From RGIG3994 sp964461635 (lineage in GTDB: Bacteria; Bacillota; Clostridia; Oscillospirales; CAG-272): a stretch of DNA of 45,973 nt. Shown here one piece after another: positions 1 to 8,078 of this stretch (position 1 is the first letter of the stretch; the number at the start of each line of letters is the position of its first letter). The stretch covers positions 1-45,973 of the forward strand of contig CAYWVC010000004.1 of assembly GCA_964461635.1 (NCBI GenBank), given 5' to 3'. Made by a program: the position numbers and the translations under genes. The notes beneath the pieces were generated by a model, which worked only from the letters and a program-made list of their open reading frames with translations, was not told the origin of the DNA and did not search any database.

Positions 1-792
1 TTATTCCCCGTCCACGATCGTGCGAAGCTTGGATACGGCACGGTAAGCCCTCTCGTAGTACTGTTCCGGCGTAATATCGTCGTAATAGTGGCTGTTTTTC
101 TGAATGACCTCAAGCATCAGCGTTCCGGTAAAGCCCGAGTTGCGGATCTGCTCACCCACACGATAGAAATTGATCATTCCGTCAAACGGGATCATATGAA
201 GGTCGCCGTCGTATTTGCACATATTATCGTGGATATGCAGTGCGATCAGCTTATCCCCGAACAGCGGCATATACTGTCTGCCGGGGGTAAAGCAGGCCTC
301 GTGCCCCGTATCCCAGCAAAAGCCGACCTGCGGAAGCTTGCCGTATTGCTCAAAGGCAAAGGCGATATTGGCAAGCTTTCTTTGGTTCTCGAAGGCTATT
401 TTGACCCCAACCTCGCCGGCGTGATCGACAAGACGGTCGAAGCGCTCGTGCCCGATGTCGTTTATACACGGTGCATTTTCCTTGCTGCTGAGGTGCACGA
501 TCATTACGGGGACACCGTAATGGGCGCACGAATCAAGGCAATCGGTCAGAGTTTTCAGCATAGCGTCACCGCTCTCGCCGGGAGCCCAAATATCGTTTAT
601 GTGCTTAAAAGGCGCGTGGATCGTATCGTAGGTCATACCGGCACGGTCAATGGCATCCGCCAGCTTTCCGGCGTACTCATCGTCCTTGTATCCGGTGAAC
701 ACGCAGTCAAATCCCGCATCCCTGATATAGGGGACACATTCAAGCGCGTCGAAGCCGCGAAGGTTTCCGGTGTTGATACCGAGTTTTCTCAT
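1..792 (-). CDS. Sugar phosphate isomerase/epimerase-like TIM-barrel protein
   Basis: A 263-residue protein of the xylose-isomerase-like TIM-barrel superfamily (AP endonuclease 2 fold). Candidate metal ligands sit on successive strands in the usual order: Glu in AFENQR, Asp and His in CWDTGHE, His in LHIHDN and Glu in MLEVIQ. Members isomerise or epimerise keto-sugars or inositol derivatives, or cut abasic DNA; the substrate cannot be read from sequence. It is the last gene of a leftward five-gene operon. Its ATG overlaps the stop of the DUF2974 gene by four bases (ATGA), so translation is probably coupled. The stop codon is the first three bases of the window, so the gene is complete. The family is clear, the reaction is not. 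Confidence 0.85.
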   Translation of the reverse strand: MRKLGINTGNLRGFDALECVPYIRDAGFDCVFTGYKDDEYAGKLADAIDRAGMTYDTIHAPFKHINDIWAPGESGDAMLKTLTDCLDSCAHYGVPVMIVHLSSKENAPCINDIGHERFDRLVDHAGEVGVKIAFENQRKLANIAFAFEQYGKLPQVGFCWDTGHEACFTPGRQYMPLFGDKLIALHIHDNMCKYDGDLHMIPFDGMINFYRVGEQIRNSGFTGTLMLEVIQKNSHYYDDITPEQYYERAYRAVSKLRTIVDGE

Positions 793-1934
793 CTTTCATT
801 TACCTCTTTATCGTTAATGTTTTTTTGATCCTGCTTTATATTCGGGAACATCCCGGAACGTATGAGCTTTCTTATTAGCTGAGTCAGCTCACGGAACACA
901 AGCTCGCGCTTTGCGGGCTCTATTTTGGTGAGCGAACGCCAAAGAAGGAGCTTATCGGTATTAAAGTCGGTCAAGGTGTGCGCATTATCCGCCGTTGCAA
1001 TGTCGTATATCGCATCGGTGATCGCGCGGCGGGTATCAAGATCCTTCTCATTGATCCATTCGTTAAGGGCACGGCTCATTTCGGTTGCCTTCTTGGTCAT
1101 TTCCGAGCGGCGGATAAAATGCCGCCCGCGCACCTGCCAAAGGTAACAGTTATGCTGTACGACACCCGATCCCTCACTGCTGATCACCGAAAAATTGCCG
1201 TCGTTTGTCAACAGCATTCCCACGATCGATTCCTGCGGAACGAGCTTCAGCACTCTGTCCTTTATCGCAAGGTAAGGCTCCGACTCAAGAAAGCCCGCGG
1301 AAAATCCGGGACCGTCGTTATTGTAGACCCGCGATATTCGATCCCTTATATCAGATCCGCAACGTGCCGCGGCATAAACCGCCAGATTTCCGCCCTTGCT
1401 ATGACCGCCTATACGGACCGTTGAAGCGGGAAACGCTTGTCCGACTTGATTGAGATACCCAACCGCGCTCTTTTGGCAGGGCACCTCGTCGGAGAACGCC
1501 ATATTGAGGTCCTCCTTCCACCCGACAAGGGTGTCGTCGGTCCCTTTGAATACCACAAACACCGTGCCGTCGTTCAGCACGGCGGTATAAGCCGAAAATT
1601 GCTCCTGACGGTCATAATTAAGCTGATTGACGTAACCGTACAGCTTCGCATCGCGAAACCTTCGGCTTTTTGCCATAAGCGTAACCGTCCGCCGTATGTC
1701 TGCACCGGGAATGATCGCGCCGTAGCTCTTCTTAATATCGTCCCGCTTCCTGAAGAAAAGGTCAACGGCATCCGCCAAGGCGATCCCTTGATCGGGCAAA
1801 AGCCCGTCGGAAATTATACCGCGCATATTAAGAAAGCTGACGAACGAAAGCAAGGCAGCGTCAACCTCGTTCACCCCGGACTGCACAAACGTCAGGTCAC
1901 CTCTCCAAAGAAGATAATCGTTCATATTCGCCAT
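789..1934 (-). CDS. Mbeg1-like (DUF2974) alpha/beta-hydrolase family protein
   Basis: This 381-residue protein matches the DUF2974/Mbeg1-like family of lipase-like alpha/beta hydrolases. The nucleophile elbow GHSKG puts Ser179 as likely catalytic Ser. It is preceded by a strand with VFVVFKGTDDT, which resembles the oxyanion strand of class 3 lipases, and followed by NNDGPGF, a likely acid-containing loop. There is no signal peptide, so it is probably cytoplasmic. The start at 1934 has GGAGG nine bases upstream; another ATG five bases further up is out of frame and closes at once. The upstream AlaX-like gene ends 31 bases away. The natural substrate of the family is unknown; lipid or ester hydrolysis is inferred from the fold. 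Confidence 0.85.
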   Translation of the reverse strand: MANMNDYLLWRGDLTFVQSGVNEVDAALLSFVSFLNMRGIISDGLLPDQGIALADAVDLFFRKRDDIKKSYGAIIPGADIRRTVTLMAKSRRFRDAKLYGYVNQLNYDRQEQFSAYTAVLNDGTVFVVFKGTDDTLVGWKEDLNMAFSDEVPCQKSAVGYLNQVGQAFPASTVRIGGHSKGGNLAVYAAARCGSDIRDRISRVYNNDGPGFSAGFLESEPYLAIKDRVLKLVPQESIVGMLLTNDGNFSVISSEGSGVVQHNCYLWQVRGRHFIRRSEMTKKATEMSRALNEWINEKDLDTRRAITDAIYDIATADNAHTLTDFNTDKLLLWRSLTKIEPAKRELVFRELTQLIRKLIRSGMFPNIKQDQKNINDKEVNER

Positions 1935-1965
1935 AGCATATCTCCTCCGTTACGATCCTTCGGCG

Positions 1966-3120
1966 TTAGATTCGGTCAAGGCAACTCAAGACCTCGTCCC
2001 GAGCACATCGGGCAGTGCCGCGTATCATCTCCGCCGAGCCGCCGCCGCGTCCGTTCAAGACACCGTTGACAGTCCCTGTCAGGGCGCGAAGATCGCGGCT
2101 CCTGCTGACCATACAGTATCGGTAATCCCCGTCGCTCCCCGAAAACACCGCACATATTCCGCCGCATTTCTCAGCGGCGGCAATAGCAAACCGCATAAGC
2201 GTATCGGCGTCAAGACCGTCCTCGATCAGGCAAATATTGCCGTCGGTGCGTTCAAGCGAAGCGACCCGCAATGCAAGCAGCCCGTCACGCAAGCGTGCAC
2301 AGCGCGCACGGCATTCGGCGTATTCGCTCTCCAAGTGCTCAACCGCCTCATCTATGCTTTCCTGCGGTGACGAAAGTCTTACCGCTATATTCCGCACGGT
2401 TTCATATCTTCTGCGGTAATCGTCAAGGGCGTCAAGCCCGCATTGCAGGTGGACTCGAACTCCCCCCTTATATTTGACCGAATCAAGTATCTTTATCATT
2501 CCTATCTCGCCCGTACGCGACAGATGAGGCGCACAGCAGGCACAAACGTCAAAGCCCTCCACGGTAACGATCCTTATCTGACCCGACAACTTTTTCTTGC
2601 TGCGGTAGGAGACAGTCGCAAGCTCGGACTCGGACGGAAAGGTCGCAATAATTCGCATATTACGCACGACAGCCAGATTTGCCTCCGTCTCCACGGCAGA
2701 AAGTGCATCACGGTCAAGAAATCCGTCGTAGTCTACCGTGATATCCTCGCTGCCCATATGGAAGCCCACGTTGTTCAGCCCGAAGGTGCGGTTAACTATC
2801 CCCGAAACGATATGCTCCCCCCCGTGCCCCTGCATAAGGCGCAAGCGACGCATCCAATCTATCTTTGCCGTCACGCGCTCACCGACCGTCAAGGGTGCGT
2901 CGGTAATATGAAGGATCTCGCCGTCGATCTCCTGCGTGTCGACCGCACGGGCACTTCCGATACTGCCCACGTCACCGGGTTGTCCCCCGCCCTCTGGGAA
3001 AAACACGGTAGATTCGAGGGTGACCGCATATTTCCCGTCGGCATACGGCCGACAGGAGGTCACCTCGGTATCCGTACACTGAGCGTAGCTGTCTTCATAA
3101 TAGATGCGACGGGTGGTCAT
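1966..3120 (-). CDS. Alanyl-tRNA editing protein (AlaX-like, with DHHA1 domain)
   Basis: A free-standing relative of the alanyl-tRNA synthetase editing half (AlaX-L type, 384 residues). The N-terminal barrel carries FFPEGGGQPGD. The editing centre shows HxxxH in GHGGEHIVSG and the second metal pair CxxxH in CCAPHLSRTGE. The C-terminal DHHA1 part has the glycine-rich GRGGGSAEMIRG. Such proteins hydrolyse Ser-tRNA(Ala) or Gly-tRNA(Ala) in trans, guarding against mistranslation. There is no aminoacylation domain. Its ATG overlaps the GDPD stop by four bases. The pairing with a peptidase and a phosphodiesterase is an operon of convenience as far as sequence shows. Confidence 0.92.
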   Translation of the reverse strand: MTTRRIYYEDSYAQCTDTEVTSCRPYADGKYAVTLESTVFFPEGGGQPGDVGSIGSARAVDTQEIDGEILHITDAPLTVGERVTAKIDWMRRLRLMQGHGGEHIVSGIVNRTFGLNNVGFHMGSEDITVDYDGFLDRDALSAVETEANLAVVRNMRIIATFPSESELATVSYRSKKKLSGQIRIVTVEGFDVCACCAPHLSRTGEIGMIKILDSVKYKGGVRVHLQCGLDALDDYRRRYETVRNIAVRLSSPQESIDEAVEHLESEYAECRARCARLRDGLLALRVASLERTDGNICLIEDGLDADTLMRFAIAAAEKCGGICAVFSGSDGDYRYCMVSRSRDLRALTGTVNGVLNGRGGGSAEMIRGTARCARDEVLSCLDRI

Positions 3121-3956
3121 AGCTTCTTATAACGCTTACCCGTTTCGTTGAGGTAAGTGCTCATCGGCATCACCCAATCCGTCTGTATGATATCAAAGCC
3201 GTTATCAGCCAACCAGCCCCAGCCGAGCGACGGGTCGTTGATCAGCGAAGCATCATCTGAATGCCCCGCGGCAAGCGGCACACGGTAATTATACAGTATA
3301 GCGTTGCCCCACAGCAGATAGCCCTCGTCCTTAAGTCTTTGACGGAATTCAGCCGTGCCTACCTCGCAGGTCTCGGTGAAGAAGACGAGCTCTGCGCCGA
3401 CGTAGTTGATCTTTTTCTTCTTAAGCTGCTCGTGTACCTCGCCGCAAACGTTCTTGTAAATCGGCATAAACATTATCTCGGGAGCATATTCCTCAAGCAC
3501 GTCGGCAACGTGGGGCTTGGGAGCCGACTTCACGACGATCTGATCCTGTATCCCGTGTCGGCGTATCGCCTGCGATATTTCCTTCGGGAAATCCCAAAAC
3601 TTATCTACGTTGATATAGCATCTGCCCTTAAAGGCTTCACAAACCTCATCAAAGGTACAAAGGGTCCATTCGGTCTGCGTGCGGTCGTAATTGACGTAAC
3701 GGAGAACCCTTCTTATCTCGTCAAGAGTGTAGTCGCGTATACTGCCGCAAAATCCGAGGTGATCGCGCTCCTCCTTCGGGTGGAATATAACGAGCTGACC
3801 GTCGGCGGTCATATTGAGGTCCACCTCGATCATATCCGCTCCGTGCTTTACCGCTATCTCGTAGGCGGGCATAGTGTTGCACGGTATATTTCCGCCGGCA
3901 GATCCGCGATGCGCGGCGATGATTATTTTATCCTTACAAGCCTTAATAAGATCCAT
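3117..3956 (-). CDS. Glycerophosphodiester phosphodiesterase family protein
   Basis: GDPD-family TIM-barrel enzyme, 279 residues, expected to cut glycerophosphodiesters to glycerol-3-phosphate and an alcohol. Visible motifs are AAHRG (His16, Arg17), MIEVDLNMT (Glu44, Asp46, metal ligands) and FHPKE (His59, second catalytic His position). The family's usual PENT motif reads PCNT here (Cys26 in place of Glu), and the usual HD after the second strand reads HP, so metal binding may differ from GlpQ/UgpQ. No signal peptide or membrane segment is seen, so it is cytoplasmic. The start has AAGGGG seven bases upstream and lies inside the last codons of pepT (14-base overlap), indicating coupling. Confidence 0.88.
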   Translation of the reverse strand: MDLIKACKDKIIIAAHRGSAGGNIPCNTMPAYEIAVKHGADMIEVDLNMTADGQLVIFHPKEERDHLGFCGSIRDYTLDEIRRVLRYVNYDRTQTEWTLCTFDEVCEAFKGRCYINVDKFWDFPKEISQAIRRHGIQDQIVVKSAPKPHVADVLEEYAPEIMFMPIYKNVCGEVHEQLKKKKINYVGAELVFFTETCEVGTAEFRQRLKDEGYLLWGNAILYNYRVPLAAGHSDDASLINDPSLGWGWLADNGFDIIQTDWVMPMSTYLNETGKRYKKL

Positions 3957-5184
3957 TTCGGTTCCCCTTCTCTATTTTCGTTACTTTGTTTACAATGCCG
4001 AGCAAGATCTCGACAACGGTATCCATTCCCTCTGCGGTGGCGTGCTCGTACGGTCCGTGGCAGGCGTAGCCCCCGGTGCCGAGGTTGGGACAAGGAAGTC
4101 CCATAAACGACAAACGCGCACCGTCGGTCCCGCCCCTTATAGGCTCTGTTATCGGCTCAATGCCGACGTCGCGAGTCGCATCGCAGGCAATATCGACAAC
4201 GTACATACAGGGCTCGATCTTCTCCCGCATATTCCTGTATTGCTCGCGCAATTCCAGCACTGCGGTGTCGGCACCGTATTTTTCGTTAATCAGCTTTTCA
4301 ATATGGCGAAGCGTCTCAAGCTTTGCCTCAAATCTTCCCGCACCGTGATCGCGGACGATGTAATCAAGCCTTGCGTGAGAACAGTCACCGCTCATATCGC
4401 AAAGGTGATAGAAGCCCTCGTAGCCCTCGGTGTCCCTCGGAGTTTCACCCGACGGAAGCATTGAATTTATCTCGCACGCAACAAGCGCGGCGTTTATCAT
4501 CTTCCCCTTCGCGCTTCCGGGATGGATATTGAAGCCCTTGACCTCAAAGCTTGCGGAGGCGGCGTTAAAGTTCTCGTATACGACCTCGCCCTCCGCACAG
4601 CCGTCAACCGTATAAGCGAAATCCGCGCCGAAGCGAGCAACGTCAAAGTGATCGGCACCACGCCCGATCTCCTCATCGGGGGTAAAACCGATACATATTC
4701 TTCCGTGCGGAACGTCGCCGCGCGTCAAGCGCTCGACAAGAGTAAGTATCTCGGCAACGCCCGCCTTATCGTCGGCTCCGAGCACGGTATCGCCCGACGC
4801 GGTGATAAGAGTTCGTCCCTCAAACGCCTTTAGGTGCGGAAAAATCTCGGGTGACAACGATATTCCGTGACCTATCTCAAGTACCCCGCCGTCATAATTC
4901 GGAAAAACACGCGGGACGACGTTTTCCCCGGAGAAATCCGGTACCGTGTCCATATGCGCGATAAATCCGACTGTCGGCACGTTCTCGCACCCCGCCGTCG
5001 CGTTGATCGCGGCGTAAACGTAGCATTTACCGTCGCAGTACGCCTCTATTCCGAGGTCGTTAAGCTCCTCGACAAGCACCCGCGCAAGCGAAAACTGACG
5101 CTCCGACGACGGCACCGAGGTCGAATCCTCACAGCTCATCGTGCCTATCCGCACGTATTTAAGAAATCTTTCGTATGCTCTCAT
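3943..5184 (-). CDS. pepT: Peptidase T (tripeptide aminopeptidase)
   Basis: A di-zinc M20B aminopeptidase that removes the N-terminal residue from tripeptides; 413 residues, the family's usual length. Zinc and catalytic residues are visible in order: His and Asp in IAHMDTVPDFSG, Asp in LGADDKAGVAE, the Glu pair in FTPDEEIGRG, Asp in YTVDGCAEGE, and the distal His in TGGYACHGPYEH. It is the first gene of the leftward operon running to position 1. The promoter lies at 5219-5247 and GAGG stands seven bases before the ATG. The cytoplasmic role is in peptide catabolism and amino-acid recycling. Confidence 0.96.
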   Translation of the reverse strand: MRAYERFLKYVRIGTMSCEDSTSVPSSERQFSLARVLVEELNDLGIEAYCDGKCYVYAAINATAGCENVPTVGFIAHMDTVPDFSGENVVPRVFPNYDGGVLEIGHGISLSPEIFPHLKAFEGRTLITASGDTVLGADDKAGVAEILTLVERLTRGDVPHGRICIGFTPDEEIGRGADHFDVARFGADFAYTVDGCAEGEVVYENFNAASASFEVKGFNIHPGSAKGKMINAALVACEINSMLPSGETPRDTEGYEGFYHLCDMSGDCSHARLDYIVRDHGAGRFEAKLETLRHIEKLINEKYGADTAVLELREQYRNMREKIEPCMYVVDIACDATRDVGIEPITEPIRGGTDGARLSFMGLPCPNLGTGGYACHGPYEHATAEGMDTVVEILLGIVNKVTKIEKGNRNGSY

Positions 5185-5218
5185 ATTTTTTCCTCTTCGG
5201 ACAGTTTTTTACGTAGAT

Positions 5219-5247
5219 ATTTTATCACATATCCGCCGATTTAGCAA
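5219..5247 (-). promoter_or_regulatory. Predicted promoter of the pepT operon
   Basis: Read leftward: -35 TTGCTA (5247-5242), 17-base spacer, -10 TAAAAT (5224-5219). It lies about 35 bases from the pepT ATG and back to back with the PAP2 promoter. Confidence 0.65.
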
Positions 5248-5255
5248 CAGGCTTA

Positions 5256-5284
5256 TTGATTTTTCCGAACTTTTATGATATCAT
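5256..5284 (+). promoter_or_regulatory. Predicted promoter of the PAP2 gene
   Basis: -35 TTGATT (5256-5261), 17-base spacer, -10 TATCAT (5279-5284). Transcription would begin just before the AGGAGG at 5295-5300, giving a very short leader. Confidence 0.55.
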
Positions 5285-5305
5285 TAAAAGGCGCAGGAGG
5301 TGCTT

Positions 5306-6238
5306 ATGAAAGTCCTTTATTTTTTTGAGTCGATCCGAAACCCGGTGCTGAACGTAATAATGTCCGTGTTTACCTTTCTCGGGAGCGAAGTCGCCTTCCT
5401 CGTCTTCGCTATGGCGGTTTATTGGTGCGTGGACAAGCGAAACGGTATGTTCGTTATGACCGTAGGCTACGTGGGAGTAATAATCAATCAAATGCTGAAG
5501 ATCATTTTTATGATCCCGCGTCCGTGGGTGATCGACGAGAGCTTCACGATCGTTGAATCGGCAAGAGCCGACGCCACGGGATACTCTTTCCCGAGCGGTC
5601 ATACGCAAAACGCCGTCGGGACCTACGGCAGTATCGCAAGGTTCTTGAAAAAGCGTTGGTCAACGGTTGCCGCGATCGCCTTGACTCTCGGTGTTGCAAT
5701 TTCACGTATGTATCTCGGTGTCCACACTCCGCTTGACGTCGGAGTTTCGTTACTCATCGGCACGGTGCTCGTATTTGCGCTCTATCCGCTCTTTAAGCTT
5801 GCCGAGCGCAAGCCGAACCTCATATACCTCATTCTCGGCATATTCGTGCTCACGTCGGTCGCCTTTTTGATCTTTTCGGTCTGCCATACCTTTCCGGACG
5901 ATATTGATGCCGAAAACCTTTTGAGTATGCAAAAGACCGCATACACGCTCGTCGGCGCAACGCTCGGCGCGTTCGTGTTCTACCCCCTTGAGGACAAGCT
6001 CATAAAATTTGAGGTCAAGGCTCCCCTGCCCGTCCAATTCATAAAGGTCGCAGTCGGAGGTGCCATAGTAATGGCGGTCAAGACCCTGCTGAAGTACCTT
6101 TTTATCTTCATCGGCGGCGGGAGCGAACCGCTGTGGCTCCGCGGTGTGCGGTATTTTGCCGTAGTTGCCGCCGCAGTCGCAATAGCACCGCTTGCCTTCA
6201 AGCTGATAAGCAAACTCTCAAAGAAAAAAGAAAATTAA
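5306..6238 (+). CDS. Phosphatase PAP2 family membrane protein
   Basis: An integral membrane lipid-phosphate phosphatase of the PAP2 superfamily, 310 residues. All three signature motifs are present: KxxxxxxRP in KIIFMIPRP, PSGH in FPSGHTQNA, and SRxxxxxHxxxD in SRMYLGVHTPLD. Several hydrophobic helices flank them and continue in the C-terminal half. Likely substrates are phosphatidic acid, diacylglycerol pyrophosphate or undecaprenyl pyrophosphate (BacA-like recycling); sequence does not choose. The ATG at 5306 is preferred over an in-frame GTG at 5300 because the GTG lies inside the AGGAGG ribosome site, which stands five bases before the ATG. Monocistronic, followed by a strong terminator. 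Confidence 0.92.
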   Translation: MKVLYFFESIRNPVLNVIMSVFTFLGSEVAFLVFAMAVYWCVDKRNGMFVMTVGYVGVIINQMLKIIFMIPRPWVIDESFTIVESARADATGYSFPSGHTQNAVGTYGSIARFLKKRWSTVAAIALTLGVAISRMYLGVHTPLDVGVSLLIGTVLVFALYPLFKLAERKPNLIYLILGIFVLTSVAFLIFSVCHTFPDDIDAENLLSMQKTAYTLVGATLGAFVFYPLEDKLIKFEVKAPLPVQFIKVAVGGAIVMAVKTLLKYLFIFIGGGSEPLWLRGVRYFAVVAAAVAIAPLAFKLISKLSKKKEN

Positions 6239-6258
6239 GGCAATACCGAATTGCAAAA

Positions 6259-6294
6259 ATCACGGCTGTCCCGACTCATCGGGACAGCCGTGAT
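6259..6294 (+). terminator. Terminator hairpin after the PAP2 gene
   Basis: Perfect 16-bp stem (6259-6274 with 6279-6294) around loop ctca, starting 20 bases after the stop. There is no long T-run, so it may act partly as a 3' end stabiliser. Confidence 0.7.
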
Positions 6295-6311
6295 GCTATA
6301 TTAGCGCAAAT

Positions 6312-6427
6312 AGCCTTCTCCTGCGGGAGAAGGGGGACCGCGGCAGCGGTGGATGAGGAGTGACTTTTATGTGAATGACACCTCATCCGTCAGACTTCGG
6401 CTGCCACCTTCCCCCACCGGGGAAGGC
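6312..6427. repeat. MITE-like palindromic repeat, copy 1
   Basis: A 116-bp non-coding unit whose two ends are imperfect inverted repeats of almost 50 bp: left arm begins GCCTTCTCCTGCGGGAGAAG, right arm ends ACCGGGGAAGGC. Each arm also forms its own small hairpin. It is nearly identical at both ends to 20798-20914, with only the central loop differing. The remaining bases from 6239 to 6515 hold the PAP2 terminator and no recognisable gene. Confidence 0.8.
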
Positions 6428-6515
6428 AATCTCCAAGTGATGTTTTCGCCAAGCGTGTAGCCCCGGCGCGTGAAATACTGTGAGGCGGCTTTCTCAAGTC
6501 ACCGTCACAATCCGA

Positions 6516-7814
6516 TCATGATTCATTTTCGTTAAATATGTGTACCGCGTAGCTGACCTCGTCGATGTCGGCTCCGAGCGATCTGAAATTCTGTACGATA
6601 TTCGAATATCCCCTTTGGATAAGGTCGGTATTGGAGATGACGGTCCGCCCCTCGGCAACAAGTCCCGCGATCACGACCGCCGCCCCCGCACGAAGATCGA
6701 CCGCCTGAACGTTAGCTCCCACAAGCCGGTTTACCCCCGCGATACGCGCGGTCTTGCCGTTCACGTTTATCACGGCACCGAGCTTTCTGAGCTCCTCAAC
6801 GTACTTAAAGCGCGTATCGAAAATAGTCTCCTGAACCTCACTGACTCCGTCACAGACGGTCATAAGGGCAGAAAACTGCGGATGCATATCGGTCGGGAAG
6901 CCCGGATACGGCAGAGTCTTCACCTTCGCCGCGCGAAGGCGCCCGTCCGCCGTTACCGTTATCGCGTCATCCTCTTCTTCGACGGTCGCGCCCATCTCGG
7001 CAAGCTTGGATGATATTATATCCATATGCTTCGGGATAACGTTCGTCACCCTTACGCGCCCGCCGGTAGCCGCCACTGCCGCCATATAGGTTCCCGCCTC
7101 AATCATATCGGGAATAATGCTGTAACAGGAGCATCCGTGGAGCTCATCCACCCCGCGTATCTTTATGGTATCGGTCCCGGCACCCGATATATTCGCACCG
7201 CAGGTGTTAAGGAAGTTTGCCACGTCGACTATGTGGGGCTCCCTTGCCGCCCCCTCAAGCACGGTGACCCCCTTGGCCTTGACCGCTGCGATCATAGCAT
7301 TGATCGTGGCTCCCACCGACACGATGTCAAAATACACGGTCGTCCCCTTCAGACCGTCGGGCGCACTGCAGGTAACCCTGCTCTCATCCGTGACAACGTG
7401 CGCACCGAGGGTACGGAACGCCTTCTCGTGCTGATCTATCGGTCTGCTGCCGAAATTGCACCCGCCGGGAAGCGCAACGCTGGAGTAACCGAACCTGCCG
7501 AGCTCGGCACCCGCCAGATATATAGATCCGCGTATCTTCGACACCATATCGTCGGGAGCGCTCCCGGGTTGGAGCTTGGAGGAGTTGATCCTTACCGAGG
7601 TCTGAAAAAGATCGGTAAATTCCACCTCGGCACCCATCTCCCGAATAATCTCAAGAGCCATATAAACGTCGTTGACCGGCGGAATGTTTTCAATCGTACA
7701 TTCAGCCCCGGTAACGACGCTTGCAAACACTATTGGCAGTGCGGCATTTTTCATCCCGCTGATAGCTACAGTCCCGTTGAGCCGCCTTCCGCCGTTAATA
7801 ACAATTCTATCCAT
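6516..7814 (-). CDS. murA: UDP-N-acetylglucosamine 1-carboxyvinyltransferase
   Basis: MurA transfers enolpyruvate from PEP to UDP-GlcNAc, the first committed step of peptidoglycan synthesis in the cytoplasm. The 432-residue protein has Lys22-Asn23 in GMKNAALP, and the active-site loop PGGCNFGSRPID with Cys119, the residue alkylated by fosfomycin in sensitive enzymes. The ATG at 7814 is chosen over the upstream in-frame ATG at 7832 because AAAGGA stands eight bases before it and the family begins MDRIVINGG. Clostridia often carry two MurA paralogues; this one could be MurA or MurZ. Single-gene unit; a TATAAT-like box lies upstream without a good -35. Confidence 0.96.
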   Translation of the reverse strand: MDRIVINGGRRLNGTVAISGMKNAALPIVFASVVTGAECTIENIPPVNDVYMALEIIREMGAEVEFTDLFQTSVRINSSKLQPGSAPDDMVSKIRGSIYLAGAELGRFGYSSVALPGGCNFGSRPIDQHEKAFRTLGAHVVTDESRVTCSAPDGLKGTTVYFDIVSVGATINAMIAAVKAKGVTVLEGAAREPHIVDVANFLNTCGANISGAGTDTIKIRGVDELHGCSCYSIIPDMIEAGTYMAAVAATGGRVRVTNVIPKHMDIISSKLAEMGATVEEEDDAITVTADGRLRAAKVKTLPYPGFPTDMHPQFSALMTVCDGVSEVQETIFDTRFKYVEELRKLGAVINVNGKTARIAGVNRLVGANVQAVDLRAGAAVVIAGLVAEGRTVISNTDLIQRGYSNIVQNFRSLGADIDEVSYAVHIFNENES

Positions 7815-8018
7815 AAGCAAATTCCTTTGCACCGTTCATCATAGCATTATTATATCATAAAGTGACAAAAAAAGAAACCTTTTACGGGAAATATTTTTCA
7901 CAAATCATCTACCCGTATTTTATGCTCTTTCACCACAAGTCGTTACAGCTCCGTGCGACAATCTGCACAACCGGGTGCAAAACGGTTTGGTCTATCCGCC
8001 GAATATCCGTCGGATCAC

Positions 8019-8047
8019 TTGACTTTCCCTCCCCTATAAGGTAAAAT
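8019..8047 (+). promoter_or_regulatory. Predicted promoter of the EEP lipoprotein gene
   Basis: -35 TTGACT (8019-8024), 17-base spacer, -10 TAAAAT (8042-8047), about 30 bases upstream of the ATG at 8079. Confidence 0.65.
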
Positions 8048-8078
8048 ATCCGTAACCATTGATCAAAGGAGAAACAAA

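Noticed and set aside
6310..6430. CRISPR-like repeat
   Set aside because: The two copies are 14 kb apart with no spacer array; structure is that of a MITE or REP element.
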